A stretch of DNA of 64,000 nucleotides from the NCBI RefSeq assembly GCF_001677335.1, contig NZ_LZYB01000001.1, forward strand, positions 620,001-684,000. The letters are read 5' to 3'. Below are positions 17,199 to 26,127 of this stretch, piece after piece. Positions within the stretch are counted from its first letter, which is position 1. Each line of letters opens with the position of its first letter. A program made the position numbers and the translations under genes. The DNA is from Erythrobacter dokdonensis DSW-74 (GTDB taxonomy: Bacteria > Pseudomonadota > Alphaproteobacteria > Sphingomonadales > Sphingomonadaceae). The notes under the pieces are model-generated. The model did no database searches and had not been told where the DNA came from. It worked only from the letters and a program-made list of their open reading frames with translations.

Positions 17199-18668
17199 GT
17201 GACCTTGCCCCCTCTGAACCGCCCGCCCGCCGGGTTTGACGTTTCCGGTGACGCCCTCGCGCTGATCGCGGCGCTGGCCTCGGGTGGCGATGCGCGGATC
17301 ACGCTGGCGCAGGATACGGGCCTCAACCGCTACCTTTCCGCGCCGCACCCGCGCGATGTGCTGGCTTATTCCTCCTCGACCGTGAGCGACATTTCCGCCG
17401 ATGCCTTCGCGCATCTGCTGGGAAGCGGCGGCGTGCGCGGGCAGGAGCCCTACGCGGCGCGCCTCGAAGCCCTGCGCGCCCGGATCCGCGCAGCCTATGG
17501 CATTGGCGCCGATACCGAAATCGTCTTAGCGCCGTCTGGCACCGATCTCGAATATGTCGCGCTCGCACTGGCGATGGGCAGGCGCGAGGCGGGCATCCAC
17601 AATGTGCTGCTGGGCGCGGACGAGACGGGCTCGGGCTGCATCCATTCGGCGCACGGACGGTTTTTCGCGAATGAAACCGCGCTGGTTGGCGGCGTTGCCG
17701 CGGGCGAGCCGGTGGCGGGCATGGGCGCGATCACGCTGGTCGACGTGCCGGTGCGCTGTCCGGACGGCGTGGCCCGCACCAGCGCCGAGATCGCCGCTGG
17801 CATGGCCCAGGAGATCGCGGCGGCACAGGCTGACGGCAAGCATAGCGTGGTGCACTGCGTCCACGGCTCCAAGACCGGGCTGGTGCTGCCTGCGCTAGCC
17901 GATCTCGATGCGCTTCTGGCCGAATTCGGCCAGGATGCGACCTTCGTGGTCGATGCCTGTCAGGCGCGCATCACCAGCGCGGCGATCGCCGACTATCTCG
18001 AACGAGGGGTGATCGTGCTGATGACCGGATCGAAATTCGTCGGCGCGCCGCCGTTCAATGGCTGGGCGCTGGTGCCGGCCGAGCTCGCCCGTCGCGCCGC
18101 GCCGCTGCCGCACGGCTTTGCGCAGATATTCCGCCGCGCCGAGTGGCCGGCCGCCTGGCCCGGGGCCGAGGCGCTCGAAGACAGCGCCAATCCCTCGCTC
18201 GCATTGCGGCTCGAGGCGGCGCTGTTCGAGATCGAACGCTTTCAGGCGATCCCCATGGCGCGCATCGAGGCGATGATTGCCGCCTTCGAGACGGCCTTGC
18301 GCGACAGGCTGCTGGCGCCGCTCGGCCTCAAGCGCGTGACGCCGGGCAGCGGGGACGAGGGCGACAGTCCGATCGAGATGCGCACGCTCGCGACGCTGGA
18401 TCTGACGGCCATGCCCGGCCTTGCGACCTTCGACGAGGCGCAGGCCGCGCACAAGGCGCTGGCGCTGGACGGCATCCGGCTCGGCCAGCCGGTCAAATGC
18501 GTGCGGGTAGAGCAGGGTTGGGGCGGCACCATGCGGGTCGGCCTGGCGATGCCGCAGATTGCGCGCTGGAATGGCCTGTCCCCCGAGGCGCTCGCGGCAG
18601 AAATCGCTACCGACATGACCCGCATCGCCGAAGGACTGGCGGCGGCGGCACAGCGCCAGATCGTCTGA
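17199..18668 (+). CDS. PLP-dependent fold-type I enzyme (aminotransferase class V-like), function unknown
   Basis: A 487-489-residue protein that looks like a divergent class V aminotransferase/Cys-desulfurase relative. SGTDLEYVALAL (about 110-121) fits the phosphate-binding loop, FVVDACQAR (about 248-256) carries the Asp that contacts the PLP ring nitrogen, and LMTGSKFVGAPPF (about 270-282) has the likely Schiff-base lysine. Start uncertain: GTG 17199 leaves GAAAGG too close, whereas TTG 17205 has it 7 nt upstream. No specific reaction can be assigned. It faces an ATP-grasp ligase across a 136-bp gap and precedes a methyltransferase by 68 nt. Confidence 0.72.
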   Translation: MTLPPLNRPPAGFDVSGDALALIAALASGGDARITLAQDTGLNRYLSAPHPRDVLAYSSSTVSDISADAFAHLLGSGGVRGQEPYAARLEALRARIRAAYGIGADTEIVLAPSGTDLEYVALALAMGRREAGIHNVLLGADETGSGCIHSAHGRFFANETALVGGVAAGEPVAGMGAITLVDVPVRCPDGVARTSAEIAAGMAQEIAAAQADGKHSVVHCVHGSKTGLVLPALADLDALLAEFGQDATFVVDACQARITSAAIADYLERGVIVLMTGSKFVGAPPFNGWALVPAELARRAAPLPHGFAQIFRRAEWPAAWPGAEALEDSANPSLALRLEAALFEIERFQAIPMARIEAMIAAFETALRDRLLAPLGLKRVTPGSGDEGDSPIEMRTLATLDLTAMPGLATFDEAQAAHKALALDGIRLGQPVKCVRVEQGWGGTMRVGLAMPQIARWNGLSPEALAAEIATDMTRIAEGLAAAAQRQIV

Positions 18669-18736
18669 ACCCGCTTCCCCTGACCGCGTTTCGGGTTACA
18701 ACAGCCGCCCGGGTTGCAGCGGGAGGATAAAGGCGC

Positions 18737-19369
18737 ATGAGCCTCAAGGGCTGGTACGAAGCCACCATCATGCCGAAGCTGATCACCTGCGCCTGTTCGC
18801 AGGGTCAGGTGATGAAGCGCCGCAGCGAGGTGGTGCCGCTTGCAAGTGGCGATGTCTTCGAACTGGGCTGCGGCGGCGGAATCAACCACGCATTCTACAA
18901 CGCGGGCACTATCACGTCCTATGCCGGGATCGACCCGCATGAAGGCCTGCTCGATGCGACCCGTGCAGCGGCCCGGGACAAGGGCTGGGCGGCGGACCTG
19001 CGGCAGGGAAGGGGTGAGGCCATTCCCTTCGACGATGACCGTTTCGATTGCGTGGTGTGTACCTTCACCCTGTGTTCGGTCGATGATCCGGCGCAGGTGA
19101 TGCACGAATTGCGCCGCATCCTGCGCCCGGGCGGGCAGATGCTGTTCCTCGAACATGGCCGCGCGCCCGATCGCGGCGTCCTACGATGGCAGGAACGGAT
19201 CGAGCCAGTCTGGAAACGCATGGCGGGTGCGTGTCACCTGACCCGCCCGATTGCCAGCGCGCTGGACAAGGCCGGCTTTGCGGTCGAGACGCTGGGGCAA
19301 GGCTATACGCCCAAGGCGCCGCGCTTTGCAGGCTGGATGGAGTGGGGCATCGCCCGCAAGCCCGCCTGA
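18737..19369 (+). CDS. Class I SAM-dependent methyltransferase
   Basis: A 210-residue Rossmann methyltransferase. Motif I is FELGCGGGINHAF (about 37-49), the acidic motif is YAGIDPHEGLL, motif III/IV is DCVVCTFTLCSVDDP and the post-motif is RRILRPGGQMLFLEHGR. The HGR ending and small size recall UbiE-like or phospholipid methyltransferases, but the substrate is not readable. GGGAGG lies about 10 nt before ATG 18737. It may be co-transcribed with the PLP enzyme. A strong bidirectional terminator follows the stop. Confidence 0.85.
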   Translation: MSLKGWYEATIMPKLITCACSQGQVMKRRSEVVPLASGDVFELGCGGGINHAFYNAGTITSYAGIDPHEGLLDATRAAARDKGWAADLRQGRGEAIPFDDDRFDCVVCTFTLCSVDDPAQVMHELRRILRPGGQMLFLEHGRAPDRGVLRWQERIEPVWKRMAGACHLTRPIASALDKAGFAVETLGQGYTPKAPRFAGWMEWGIARKPA

Positions 19370-19374
19370 GCCAG

Positions 19375-19416
19375 ACAAAAGGGGCGGGAGAGGTTGCCCG
19401 CTCCCGCCCCGTTTGT
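19375..19416. terminator. Bidirectional rho-independent terminator
   Basis: A hairpin with 10-bp GC-rich arms GGGGCGGGAG (19381-19390) and CTCCCGCCCC (19401-19410) and a 10-nt loop. The arms are extended by ACAAA on the left and TTTGT on the right. It lies between the convergent methyltransferase and rne genes and has A-rich and T-rich flanks suited to ending both transcripts. Confidence 0.85.
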
Positions 19417-19439
19417 GTCCTGTCTGACGGCGCTATCGG

Positions 19440-22172
19440 TTATTCGCCGAAGGTACGCTGCCACCAGCCGCGTCGCGGCTTGGGCTCTTCGCCGCCTGCA
19501 TCTGCCTGCGCCGCTTCGCTCTCCTCGGCCGAGGCTTCGGGTTGCGGCGCGGTCTGTTCGGTCAGCGCCTCGCCGGGTGCCTCGGCTGCCTTGGCCTTGC
19601 GCGGTGCGCGCTTGCGCTTGGGCTTTTCGGCCGGTTCCGGCGCATCTGCCGGGGCGGCTTCGGCTTCGACAGCCTCGGTCGGTGCAGCTTCGGGCGCGGG
19701 TTCAGCCGCGGGTTCCGGGGCCACTTCGGCAACCGGCTCGGCCTCTTCCTTCTTCTTGCGCGGCGCGCGCTTGCGCTTGGGCTTTTCGGGCGGGGTTTCT
19801 TCCTCGCTCGCCGCGGGAGCGACCGGCTCAGGCTCGGCCTGCAGCTCGGCCTCGGTTTCGGCATTTCCGGCTTCGGCTTCGTCAGCATCGGCCTGCGCCT
19901 CACTATCCACAACCTCGCCGTTCTCGCCCCGCCGCTTTCGCCCGCGACCGCCGCGACGGCGGCGCTTCTTCGTGCGGGCCTCACCCTCTTCGGCTGTCTC
20001 CGAAGGAGAGGCAGCACCACTTTCATCGGTGGTTTCTTCGCCATTGCCGTCGCTATCGGCGGTATCAACTTCGGAGCCTTCCTCGCGATCGCGGTTGCGA
20101 CCCCTTCCGCCGCGACGCCTGCGACGCTTCTTCTTGCGGGCGCCGTCGTCGTCACCCTCCGCGCCGTCCCGACGTTGGCGCGGCTCGCCTTCTTCGGCCT
20201 CGTCGGCGAAGTCGTCTTCTTCCTCGGGAAGATCTTCATCCTCCTCATCGTCGATGATCGGATCAAAGCGCGGAGCCTGGGCCGGTCGCGGGCCACCGCT
20301 GGAAACGCTCATCTTCGCGCCTTCTTCCTCACCTTCCGGCACAACCTCGACGCTGACGCCGTAACGCTGTTCGATCTCGACCAGATCGGCACGCTTCTCG
20401 TTGAGGAGATAGATTGCCGCCTCCGTACTGGCGGCGAGACGGATCTGTGTTCCCTTGCCCTTGGCCGCCTCGTCCTCGATCAGGCGCAGCGCTGAGAGGC
20501 CGGCGCTCGATGCGGTGCGAACGAGGCCGGTGCCGTCGCAATGCGGGCAGGGACGGGTGGTCGCCTCGAGCACGCCGGTCCGCAGTCGCTGGCGGCTCAT
20601 CTCCATGAGGCCGAACCCGGAGATGCGGCCCACCTGGATGCGCGCGCGATCATTCTTGAGCGCTTCCTTCATCGCCTTCTCGACCTTCCGCACGTTGGAG
20701 GAATACTCCATGTCGATGAAGTCGATGACGACCAGGCCGGCCATGTCGCGCAGGCGCAGTTGGCGGGCAATTTCCCTTGCCGCTTCGAGGTTGGTGTGAA
20801 GCGCCGTCTGCTCGATATTGTGTTCCTTGGTCGAGCGACCGGAGTTGATGTCGATCGAGACCAGCGCCTCGGTCGGGTTTATGATGAGGTATCCGCCCGA
20901 TTTCAGCTGCACCATCGGATCGTACATCGCGCGCAGCTGGTCTTCGGCGCCATAGCGCTGGAACAGCGGCACGGGATCGGAATAGGCCTTCACCCGACGC
21001 GCGTGGCTGGGCATCAGCAGCTTCATGAAGGCCTTGGCCGATTTGTAGCCTTCCTCGCCCTCGACAACGACTTCCTCGATGTCGCGGTTGTAGATGTCGC
21101 GGATCGCACGCTTGATCAGGTCGCTGTCCGAATGGATCAGCGCCGGTGCGACCGAGGCGAGTGTCTTTTCGCGAATCTCGTCCCACACGCGGGCCAGATA
21201 ATCGAAATCCCGCTTGATCTCGGGCTTGGTGCGCGAAAGGCCAGCGGTGCGCACGATCAGACCCATCGTCCGCGGCAGCTTGAGATCGGCGACCATTTCC
21301 TTCAGCCGCTTGCGGTCGCTGGTCGAGCTGATCTTGCGACTGATGCCCCCGCCGCTCGACGAGTTCGGCATCAGCACGGTATAGCGTCCGGCGAGGCTGA
21401 GATAGGTGGTGAGTGCCGCGCCCTTGTTGCCGCGTTCTTCCTTTACGACCTGCACCAGCAGCACCTGACGGCGCTGGATCACGTCCTGGATCTTGTAGCG
21501 GCGACGCAGCGCCATGCGCTTGGCGCGCACTTCGTCGACCTGCTTGGCTCGGCTGCGGCCGCCCTTGCTGTCGCCCTTGTCGCCTGACTTGCCCTGACGG
21601 CGACGGCCGCGGCGCCCGCGGCCGCGTTCCTGTTCGCTGTCCTCGCCGGCTTCCTCGCCGGCGCTTTCATCGTCGCCGTTCTCGTCCTCGCCATTGTCGT
21701 CATCCGAGGTTCCATCCTCGATCGTGGCGATTTCATCCTTGTCCGAGGTATCGACTTCCTCGACCCCGTTTTCGGCCAGGTCTTCTGCAAGCGCTTCGCC
21801 GCTGTCATCCTCGGCGTCGTATTCCTCGCCGGGAGAGATGCCTTCGCTCTCCTCCTCGTCGCGCAGGCGCGCCTCTTCCTCGGCTGCTTCGGCTTCTTCG
21901 GCCAAGAGCGCCTCGCGGTCGGCCTTGGGAATCTGGTAATAGTCTGGATGGATTTCGCTGAAGGCAAGGAACCCGTGCCGGTTGCCGCCGAAATCGACGA
22001 AAGCCGCCTGCAGCGAAGGTTCGACCCGGGTTACCTTGGCGAGGTAGATATTGCCTTTGATCTGCTTGTGTTCGGCAGATTCGAAATCGAATTCCTCAAT
22101 CCGGTTGCCTTGCAGAACCGCCACCCGGGTTTCTTCCGGGTGGCGCGCATCGATAAGCATGCGCGTTGCCAT
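19440..22172 (-). CDS. rne: Ribonuclease E
   Basis: A 910-residue endoribonuclease, core of the RNA degradosome. It starts MATRMLIDARHPEETRV. An S1 domain (YLAKVTRVEPSLQAAFVDFGG) is interrupted by an insertion of about 140 residues that is first highly acidic, then basic (RGRGRRGRRRQGK), before S1 resumes. The RNase E/G catalytic region follows (DFIDMEY, RISGFGLMEMSRQR) and the Zn-link CPHCDGTG (Cys542, Cys545). The last third is a low-complexity scaffold with two Arg-rich blocks (RRRRGGRGR), two KPKRKRAPRK repeats and a terminal GWWQRTFGE. ATG 22172 is preferred over an upstream in-frame start because homology begins there. A 427-nt structured leader precedes it. Confidence 0.95.
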   Translation of the reverse strand: MATRMLIDARHPEETRVAVLQGNRIEEFDFESAEHKQIKGNIYLAKVTRVEPSLQAAFVDFGGNRHGFLAFSEIHPDYYQIPKADREALLAEEAEAAEEEARLRDEEESEGISPGEEYDAEDDSGEALAEDLAENGVEEVDTSDKDEIATIEDGTSDDDNGEDENGDDESAGEEAGEDSEQERGRGRRGRRRQGKSGDKGDSKGGRSRAKQVDEVRAKRMALRRRYKIQDVIQRRQVLLVQVVKEERGNKGAALTTYLSLAGRYTVLMPNSSSGGGISRKISSTSDRKRLKEMVADLKLPRTMGLIVRTAGLSRTKPEIKRDFDYLARVWDEIREKTLASVAPALIHSDSDLIKRAIRDIYNRDIEEVVVEGEEGYKSAKAFMKLLMPSHARRVKAYSDPVPLFQRYGAEDQLRAMYDPMVQLKSGGYLIINPTEALVSIDINSGRSTKEHNIEQTALHTNLEAAREIARQLRLRDMAGLVVIDFIDMEYSSNVRKVEKAMKEALKNDRARIQVGRISGFGLMEMSRQRLRTGVLEATTRPCPHCDGTGLVRTASSAGLSALRLIEDEAAKGKGTQIRLAASTEAAIYLLNEKRADLVEIEQRYGVSVEVVPEGEEEGAKMSVSSGGPRPAQAPRFDPIIDDEEDEDLPEEEDDFADEAEEGEPRQRRDGAEGDDDGARKKKRRRRRGGRGRNRDREEGSEVDTADSDGNGEETTDESGAASPSETAEEGEARTKKRRRRGGRGRKRRGENGEVVDSEAQADADEAEAGNAETEAELQAEPEPVAPAASEEETPPEKPKRKRAPRKKKEEAEPVAEVAPEPAAEPAPEAAPTEAVEAEAAPADAPEPAEKPKRKRAPRKAKAAEAPGEALTEQTAPQPEASAEESEAAQADAGGEEPKPRRGWWQRTFGE

Positions 22173-22599
22173 TGAATAGTCTCCATGCGCCCGGCCTTGC
22201 CCGTAGGAGGGCTGGAAGGGGACGCCGATTTTGGGATGATCCGGACAGCCCCGAAGGATCGCCGGAAGGGATTGTCGCGCCATGCCCAGGAAGGGCGTGC
22301 GGCGCGAAGCTCGTGTCTGCAGCGCAAGGACTGCGGCGTTGATCCGCGCTTCGGCCCGCAATGACACAGGCGGCCTTGGGGCGCGCTGTGCTGAGTTGCG
22401 GGGAAAAGCGTCCTGTCACTGCATCAACCTGTTCATGAGCCGGGATACGAAGGAAACACGAGGCCCGGCGCGAGAGGTTGAGCGGGAAAGTGCGCAGCGC
22501 ACAATGTCGCAACCTCTCGGAATGCTTCGCTAGCACTGTGGGCCGAACCCCGCAACTCTATTGCGTTATCCTACAGCAAGAACGTAAGCGATTTGCGAC
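22173..22599 (-). promoter_or_regulatory. Long leader/intergenic region upstream of rne
   Basis: A 427-nt gap without a convincing gene lies between the divergent rne and amidase starts. It should contain the rne promoter and an extended 5' untranslated region, since RNase E is known in enterobacteria to control its own mRNA through such a leader. It includes a long inverted repeat (22471-22519). The short open frames here have no homology signal or ribosome-binding sites. Which part is transcribed cannot be decided from sequence. Confidence 0.45.
22471..22519. repeat. Perfect inverted repeat with nested palindrome in the rne leader region
   Basis: CGAGAGGTTG (22471-22480) and CAACCTCTCG (22510-22519) form perfect 10-bp arms. 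Between them GTGCGC-A-GCGCAC (22490-22502) is itself palindromic. There is no T-run, so it is more likely an RNA structural element or a protein-binding site than a terminator. It lies about 300 nt upstream of the rne start and about 80 nt upstream of the amidase start. Confidence 0.7.
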
Positions 22600-23499
22600 A
22601 TGAGCTTTCGCACCCTGCTGCTGATCGTGCTGCTGGTTCCTGCGCTGCTGGTCGGCGGGGCGGCGGCGCTCGGCGTAAAACTCCCCGTCCCGTACTGGGG
22701 GCGCGACTATGTGCAGCGCTTCGTGCTGGCGAGCGAGGCCATCCCGGTCGATCTGCCGGAGATATCGGGCCCGGCCGATCCTTCCCTTCCGCTTGTCGTG
22801 ATCGATGCAGGGCACGGCGGGCGCGATCCCGGTGCCATCGGCGAAGACGCGCAAGGCCGTCCGGTTCGGGAAAAGGACATCACGCTCGCGCTGGCGACGG
22901 CGCTGCGTGACGAATTGCTCCGCGCGGGCCGGATTCGCGTTGCCCTGACCCGCGACGACGACAGCATCCTGCCGCTTGCGCACCGGCCCGAAATTGCCCG
23001 TCTGCTCGATGCCGATCTGTTCCTCTCGATCCATGCCGATTCCGCTGGCGAGCGCGATGACGTGAGCGGTGCAAGCATTTACACCCTCTCCGAGGAAGCC
23101 TCGAGCGAGGCGGCGGCGCGTTTTGCCGCCCGCGAGAATGATGCCGATCGGCTCAACGGCATTGCGATCGAAGGAACCAGCGAGGCGGTCAGCGCGATTC
23201 TCGTCGAGCTCTCGCAGCAGCGCACGCAGGAGGATGCGATCGAGTTTTCAGGGCTGGTAGTGCGCGAGGGGGGCGAGCGGCTCGCCTTCCATCCTCAGCC
23301 GCGCCGTGCCGCAGCCTTGGCGGTACTGCGTGCGCCCGACGTGCCTTCGGTCCTGTTCGAGAGCGGTTTCGTGACCAATCGCAGCGATCGGGATCGTCTG
23401 ACAACCTCCGAGGGACAGGCGGAATACGCTGCGGTGCTCGCACGTGCGATCAGGGTCTACTTCGCGCGCCGCGCCGATGTTACGCGCAGCGGGGATTAG
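22600..23499 (+). CDS. N-acetylmuramoyl-L-alanine amidase
   Basis: A 299-residue Amidase_3 family enzyme that cuts the bond between N-acetylmuramic acid and the stem peptide. An N-terminal hydrophobic segment (LLLIVLLVPALLVGG, about 6-20) targets it to the periplasm. Zinc-site motifs are VVIDAGHGGRD (His72), the Glu in VREKD and FLSIHAD; the C-terminal part has VLFESGFVTNRSD with the catalytic Glu. It is AmiC-like but has no AMIN domain. The PBP1A gene follows 54 nt downstream, so synthesis and splitting of peptidoglycan are encoded together. The ribosome-binding site is weak. Confidence 0.9.
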   Translation: MSFRTLLLIVLLVPALLVGGAAALGVKLPVPYWGRDYVQRFVLASEAIPVDLPEISGPADPSLPLVVIDAGHGGRDPGAIGEDAQGRPVREKDITLALATALRDELLRAGRIRVALTRDDDSILPLAHRPEIARLLDADLFLSIHADSAGERDDVSGASIYTLSEEASSEAAARFAARENDADRLNGIAIEGTSEAVSAILVELSQQRTQEDAIEFSGLVVREGGERLAFHPQPRRAAALAVLRAPDVPSVLFESGFVTNRSDRDRLTTSEGQAEYAAVLARAIRVYFARRADVTRSGD

Positions 23500-23553
23500 G
23501 GACGCAAAGCGGCTAGCCTTGGTCGCTTGACGCGTGCTACTTGCCCGCCGCGC

Positions 23554-26076
23554 ATGACCGAGCCTGTTGACGCCACCAGCCCGCAATCCACCTGGGCCTA
23601 TCTCCGCTACCGCGTGAACCGCGATATTGGCGGCGCGCTGGCATGGTTCGGCGCGAAATGGCGATCGAGCTTGCTGTTCAAGGTTCTGGCCAGCCTGCTC
23701 GCGGTAGGGCTTGCGATCTGGATCGCTGTCTTCGTGTGGCTCGCCAGTGATCTGCCCGAGGCCGAGGCGCTGCTCACCTACGAGACCCCGCTTCCCACGG
23801 TGGTGCGCGGCCATGATGGAGAGATCGTTCATTCCTATGCGCGCGAACGGCGCGTCCAGCTGCAATATGGCGATTTTCCCGAGCGTCTGGTCGAGGCCTA
23901 TCTTTCGGCAGAAGACAAGACGTTCTTCAGCCACAGCGGCATCGACTATTTCGGCACCGCCAATGCGGTGTTCGACTATGCCCGCAAGTTCGGCTCGGGC
24001 GAGCGGGCCGTCGGCGGTTCTACCATCACCCAGCAGGTCGCAAAGAACCTCCTGCTGGGAGATGAATATTCGGTCACACGCAAGCTAAAGGAGATGATCC
24101 TGGCCGGCCGCATCGAGGAGGTGCTGACCAAGCAGGAAATCCTTGAGCTCTATCTCAACGAGATACCGCTCGGACGGCGCAGCTTTGGTGTGCAGGCGGC
24201 TGCGCGCGCCTACTTCGACAAGGATGTGGACGAACTGGACCTGCATGAAATGGCGTTTCTGGCGATCCTGCCCAAGGCACCAGAACGCTACGGTCGCAAG
24301 GGGCAGGAGCAGGCAGCGCTGGCGCGGCGCAATTTCGTCCTCGACCAGATGGAAAAGAACGGATTCATCAGCGGCTCCGAACGGCGGGAAGCGGCATCGA
24401 AGCCGCTCGGCCTTGTCACCCAGCGGCGCGAGCGCAGCGTGGATGCGGGCTATTTCCTCGAGGAGGTGCGGCGCGAACTGATTGATCGTTTCGGTGAAAC
24501 CGCCGAGGACGGGCCGAACTCGGTCTATGCCGGAGGCTTGTGGGTGCGCACCTCGCTCGACCCGGAGATCCAGCTGGCGGCGCGTGATGCCTTGCGCGAG
24601 GGCCTGTTGCGCTATCATGGCGGGCGCGGGTGGACCGGTCCGGTCGCGACCATCGACGTAAGCCAGGGCAACTGGGCTAGCCAGCTGCAAAGCTCGCCGC
24701 TGGGTATCAATTACCGCGACTGGCGGGTGGGCGTTGTCACCAGCCGGTCGGGTTCCTCGGCGCGGATCGGTTTTTCCGACGGGACCGAGGCACCGCTGAC
24801 GGGCCTGCCCGACCGGCTCAAGGCCGGTGACGTGATCGTTGCCGGTCCGTCAGGAAATAGCTGGCAGGTACGCACCGTCCCCGAGGCGCAGGGCGCACTG
24901 GTTGTGCAGAATGCGCAATATGGCCGGGTCCTGGCAATGCAAGGCGGGTTCGATCACCGCTTGTCCGATTTCAACCGCGCGACCCAGGCGATGCGTCAGC
25001 CGGGTTCGACCATCAAGCCCTTCGTCTATGCTACCGGGCTCGATTCCGGCATGACCCCTTCGACCCAGATCGATAACTCGCGCTATTGCTATTATCAGGG
25101 CGCGAACCTGGGCGAGAAGTGCATCCGTGGCGGTCGTGCGGGGCAGTTCCCGCTGCGCTACGGCCTCGAACAGTCACAGAACATCATGACCGTGCAGATC
25201 GGCATGACTGCGGGCATGAGCAATGTTGTACGGGCGGTCGAGAAGCTGGGGATCGGCAAGTTCGATCCCTATCCTTCAACCGCGCTGGGGGCGGGGGAAA
25301 CCACCCTGTCGAAGATGGTCGCAGCCTATGGGGCGCTGGCCAATCATGGCCGCCTCAACCAGCCGACTGTGATCGATTATGTGCAGGACCGTCGCGGCAA
25401 GGTTTTGTGGCGCGCGGACGGGCGCGACTGCCGTGGTTGCAGCATGCCGGAATGGGATGGCAAGCCAATGCCGCGCTTCGGTCTGAAGGGCGTGCAGGCA
25501 ATGGACGCCCGTACCGCGTTTCAGGTCATGCACATGCTGCGCGGAGCCGTCAGTCGCGGGACTGCGACCGTGCTCAATCCTCTCGGCCTTCCGCTGTTCG
25601 GCAAGACCGGCACGACCAGTGGCCCAAAGGACGTGTGGTTCATCGGCGGGACGCAGCAGATGGTCGCCGGGGCCTATGTCGGCTTTGACCAGCCGCGCAA
25701 CATGGGCGGCTATGCCTATGGCGGCACGATCGCCGCGCCGATCATCAATAGCATGATCGAAAAGACGAAGGCGAAATGGTCCGACATTCCTCCCGTCGCG
25801 CCCGAGGGTGTGCGGATGGTCAGGGTCGACCGGCGCACGGGCAAGCGCGTGTTCGAGGGTTGGCCGACCGATGATCCGCGCTCCGCTATCATATGGGAAG
25901 CCTTCAAGCCCGATACCGAACCCGAGCGTTTCACCCGGCAGGACGAGATCGCCGCCCGCCGCAACGAGATTCTCGAGCTGATCCGGGCGGGGCGCGCCAA
26001 TGCTGACGGCGCCGTGCGCGAAGATGATCCCGGTGCCCCGCGTGACTTCGTCGAGGAGCAGGGCGGAATTTACTGA
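23554..26076 (+). CDS. mrcA: Penicillin-binding protein 1A (bifunctional class A PBP)
   Basis: An 840-residue peptidoglycan glycosyltransferase/transpeptidase. A membrane helix at about 46-68 is followed by the GT51 domain with the catalytic Glu120 in SAEDKTFFSHSGID and GGSTITQQVAKNLLL. An OB-like linker comes next, then the transpeptidase domain with SxxK as S485-TIK, SQN and K684TG (FGKTGTTSGPKDVWF). ATG 23554 is taken because an upstream TTG at 23527 adds only unlikely residues; neither start has a clear ribosome-binding site, so translation may depend on coupling with the amidase gene. It polymerises and crosslinks the cell wall. Confidence 0.95.
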   Translation: MTEPVDATSPQSTWAYLRYRVNRDIGGALAWFGAKWRSSLLFKVLASLLAVGLAIWIAVFVWLASDLPEAEALLTYETPLPTVVRGHDGEIVHSYARERRVQLQYGDFPERLVEAYLSAEDKTFFSHSGIDYFGTANAVFDYARKFGSGERAVGGSTITQQVAKNLLLGDEYSVTRKLKEMILAGRIEEVLTKQEILELYLNEIPLGRRSFGVQAAARAYFDKDVDELDLHEMAFLAILPKAPERYGRKGQEQAALARRNFVLDQMEKNGFISGSERREAASKPLGLVTQRRERSVDAGYFLEEVRRELIDRFGETAEDGPNSVYAGGLWVRTSLDPEIQLAARDALREGLLRYHGGRGWTGPVATIDVSQGNWASQLQSSPLGINYRDWRVGVVTSRSGSSARIGFSDGTEAPLTGLPDRLKAGDVIVAGPSGNSWQVRTVPEAQGALVVQNAQYGRVLAMQGGFDHRLSDFNRATQAMRQPGSTIKPFVYATGLDSGMTPSTQIDNSRYCYYQGANLGEKCIRGGRAGQFPLRYGLEQSQNIMTVQIGMTAGMSNVVRAVEKLGIGKFDPYPSTALGAGETTLSKMVAAYGALANHGRLNQPTVIDYVQDRRGKVLWRADGRDCRGCSMPEWDGKPMPRFGLKGVQAMDARTAFQVMHMLRGAVSRGTATVLNPLGLPLFGKTGTTSGPKDVWFIGGTQQMVAGAYVGFDQPRNMGGYAYGGTIAAPIINSMIEKTKAKWSDIPPVAPEGVRMVRVDRRTGKRVFEGWPTDDPRSAIIWEAFKPDTEPERFTRQDEIAARRNEILELIRAGRANADGAVREDDPGAPRDFVEEQGGIY

Positions 26077-26127
26077 TCGCCGGAGTTCCGCAGGGGAACC
26101 TGTGCTTGTCTCGAAGGTTGCGTGTGC

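Noticed and set aside
19560-19990. Repetitive sequence at the 3' end of rne as a DNA repeat or CRISPR
   Set aside because: The repeats are in-frame Lys/Arg/Pro/Ala/Glu codons of the RNase E scaffold, with irregular spacing and no spacers.
22173-22367. Upstream extension of rne by 65 codons
   Set aside because: Residues before MATRMLIDARHP are not RNase E-like; family proteins start at the ATG at 22172.
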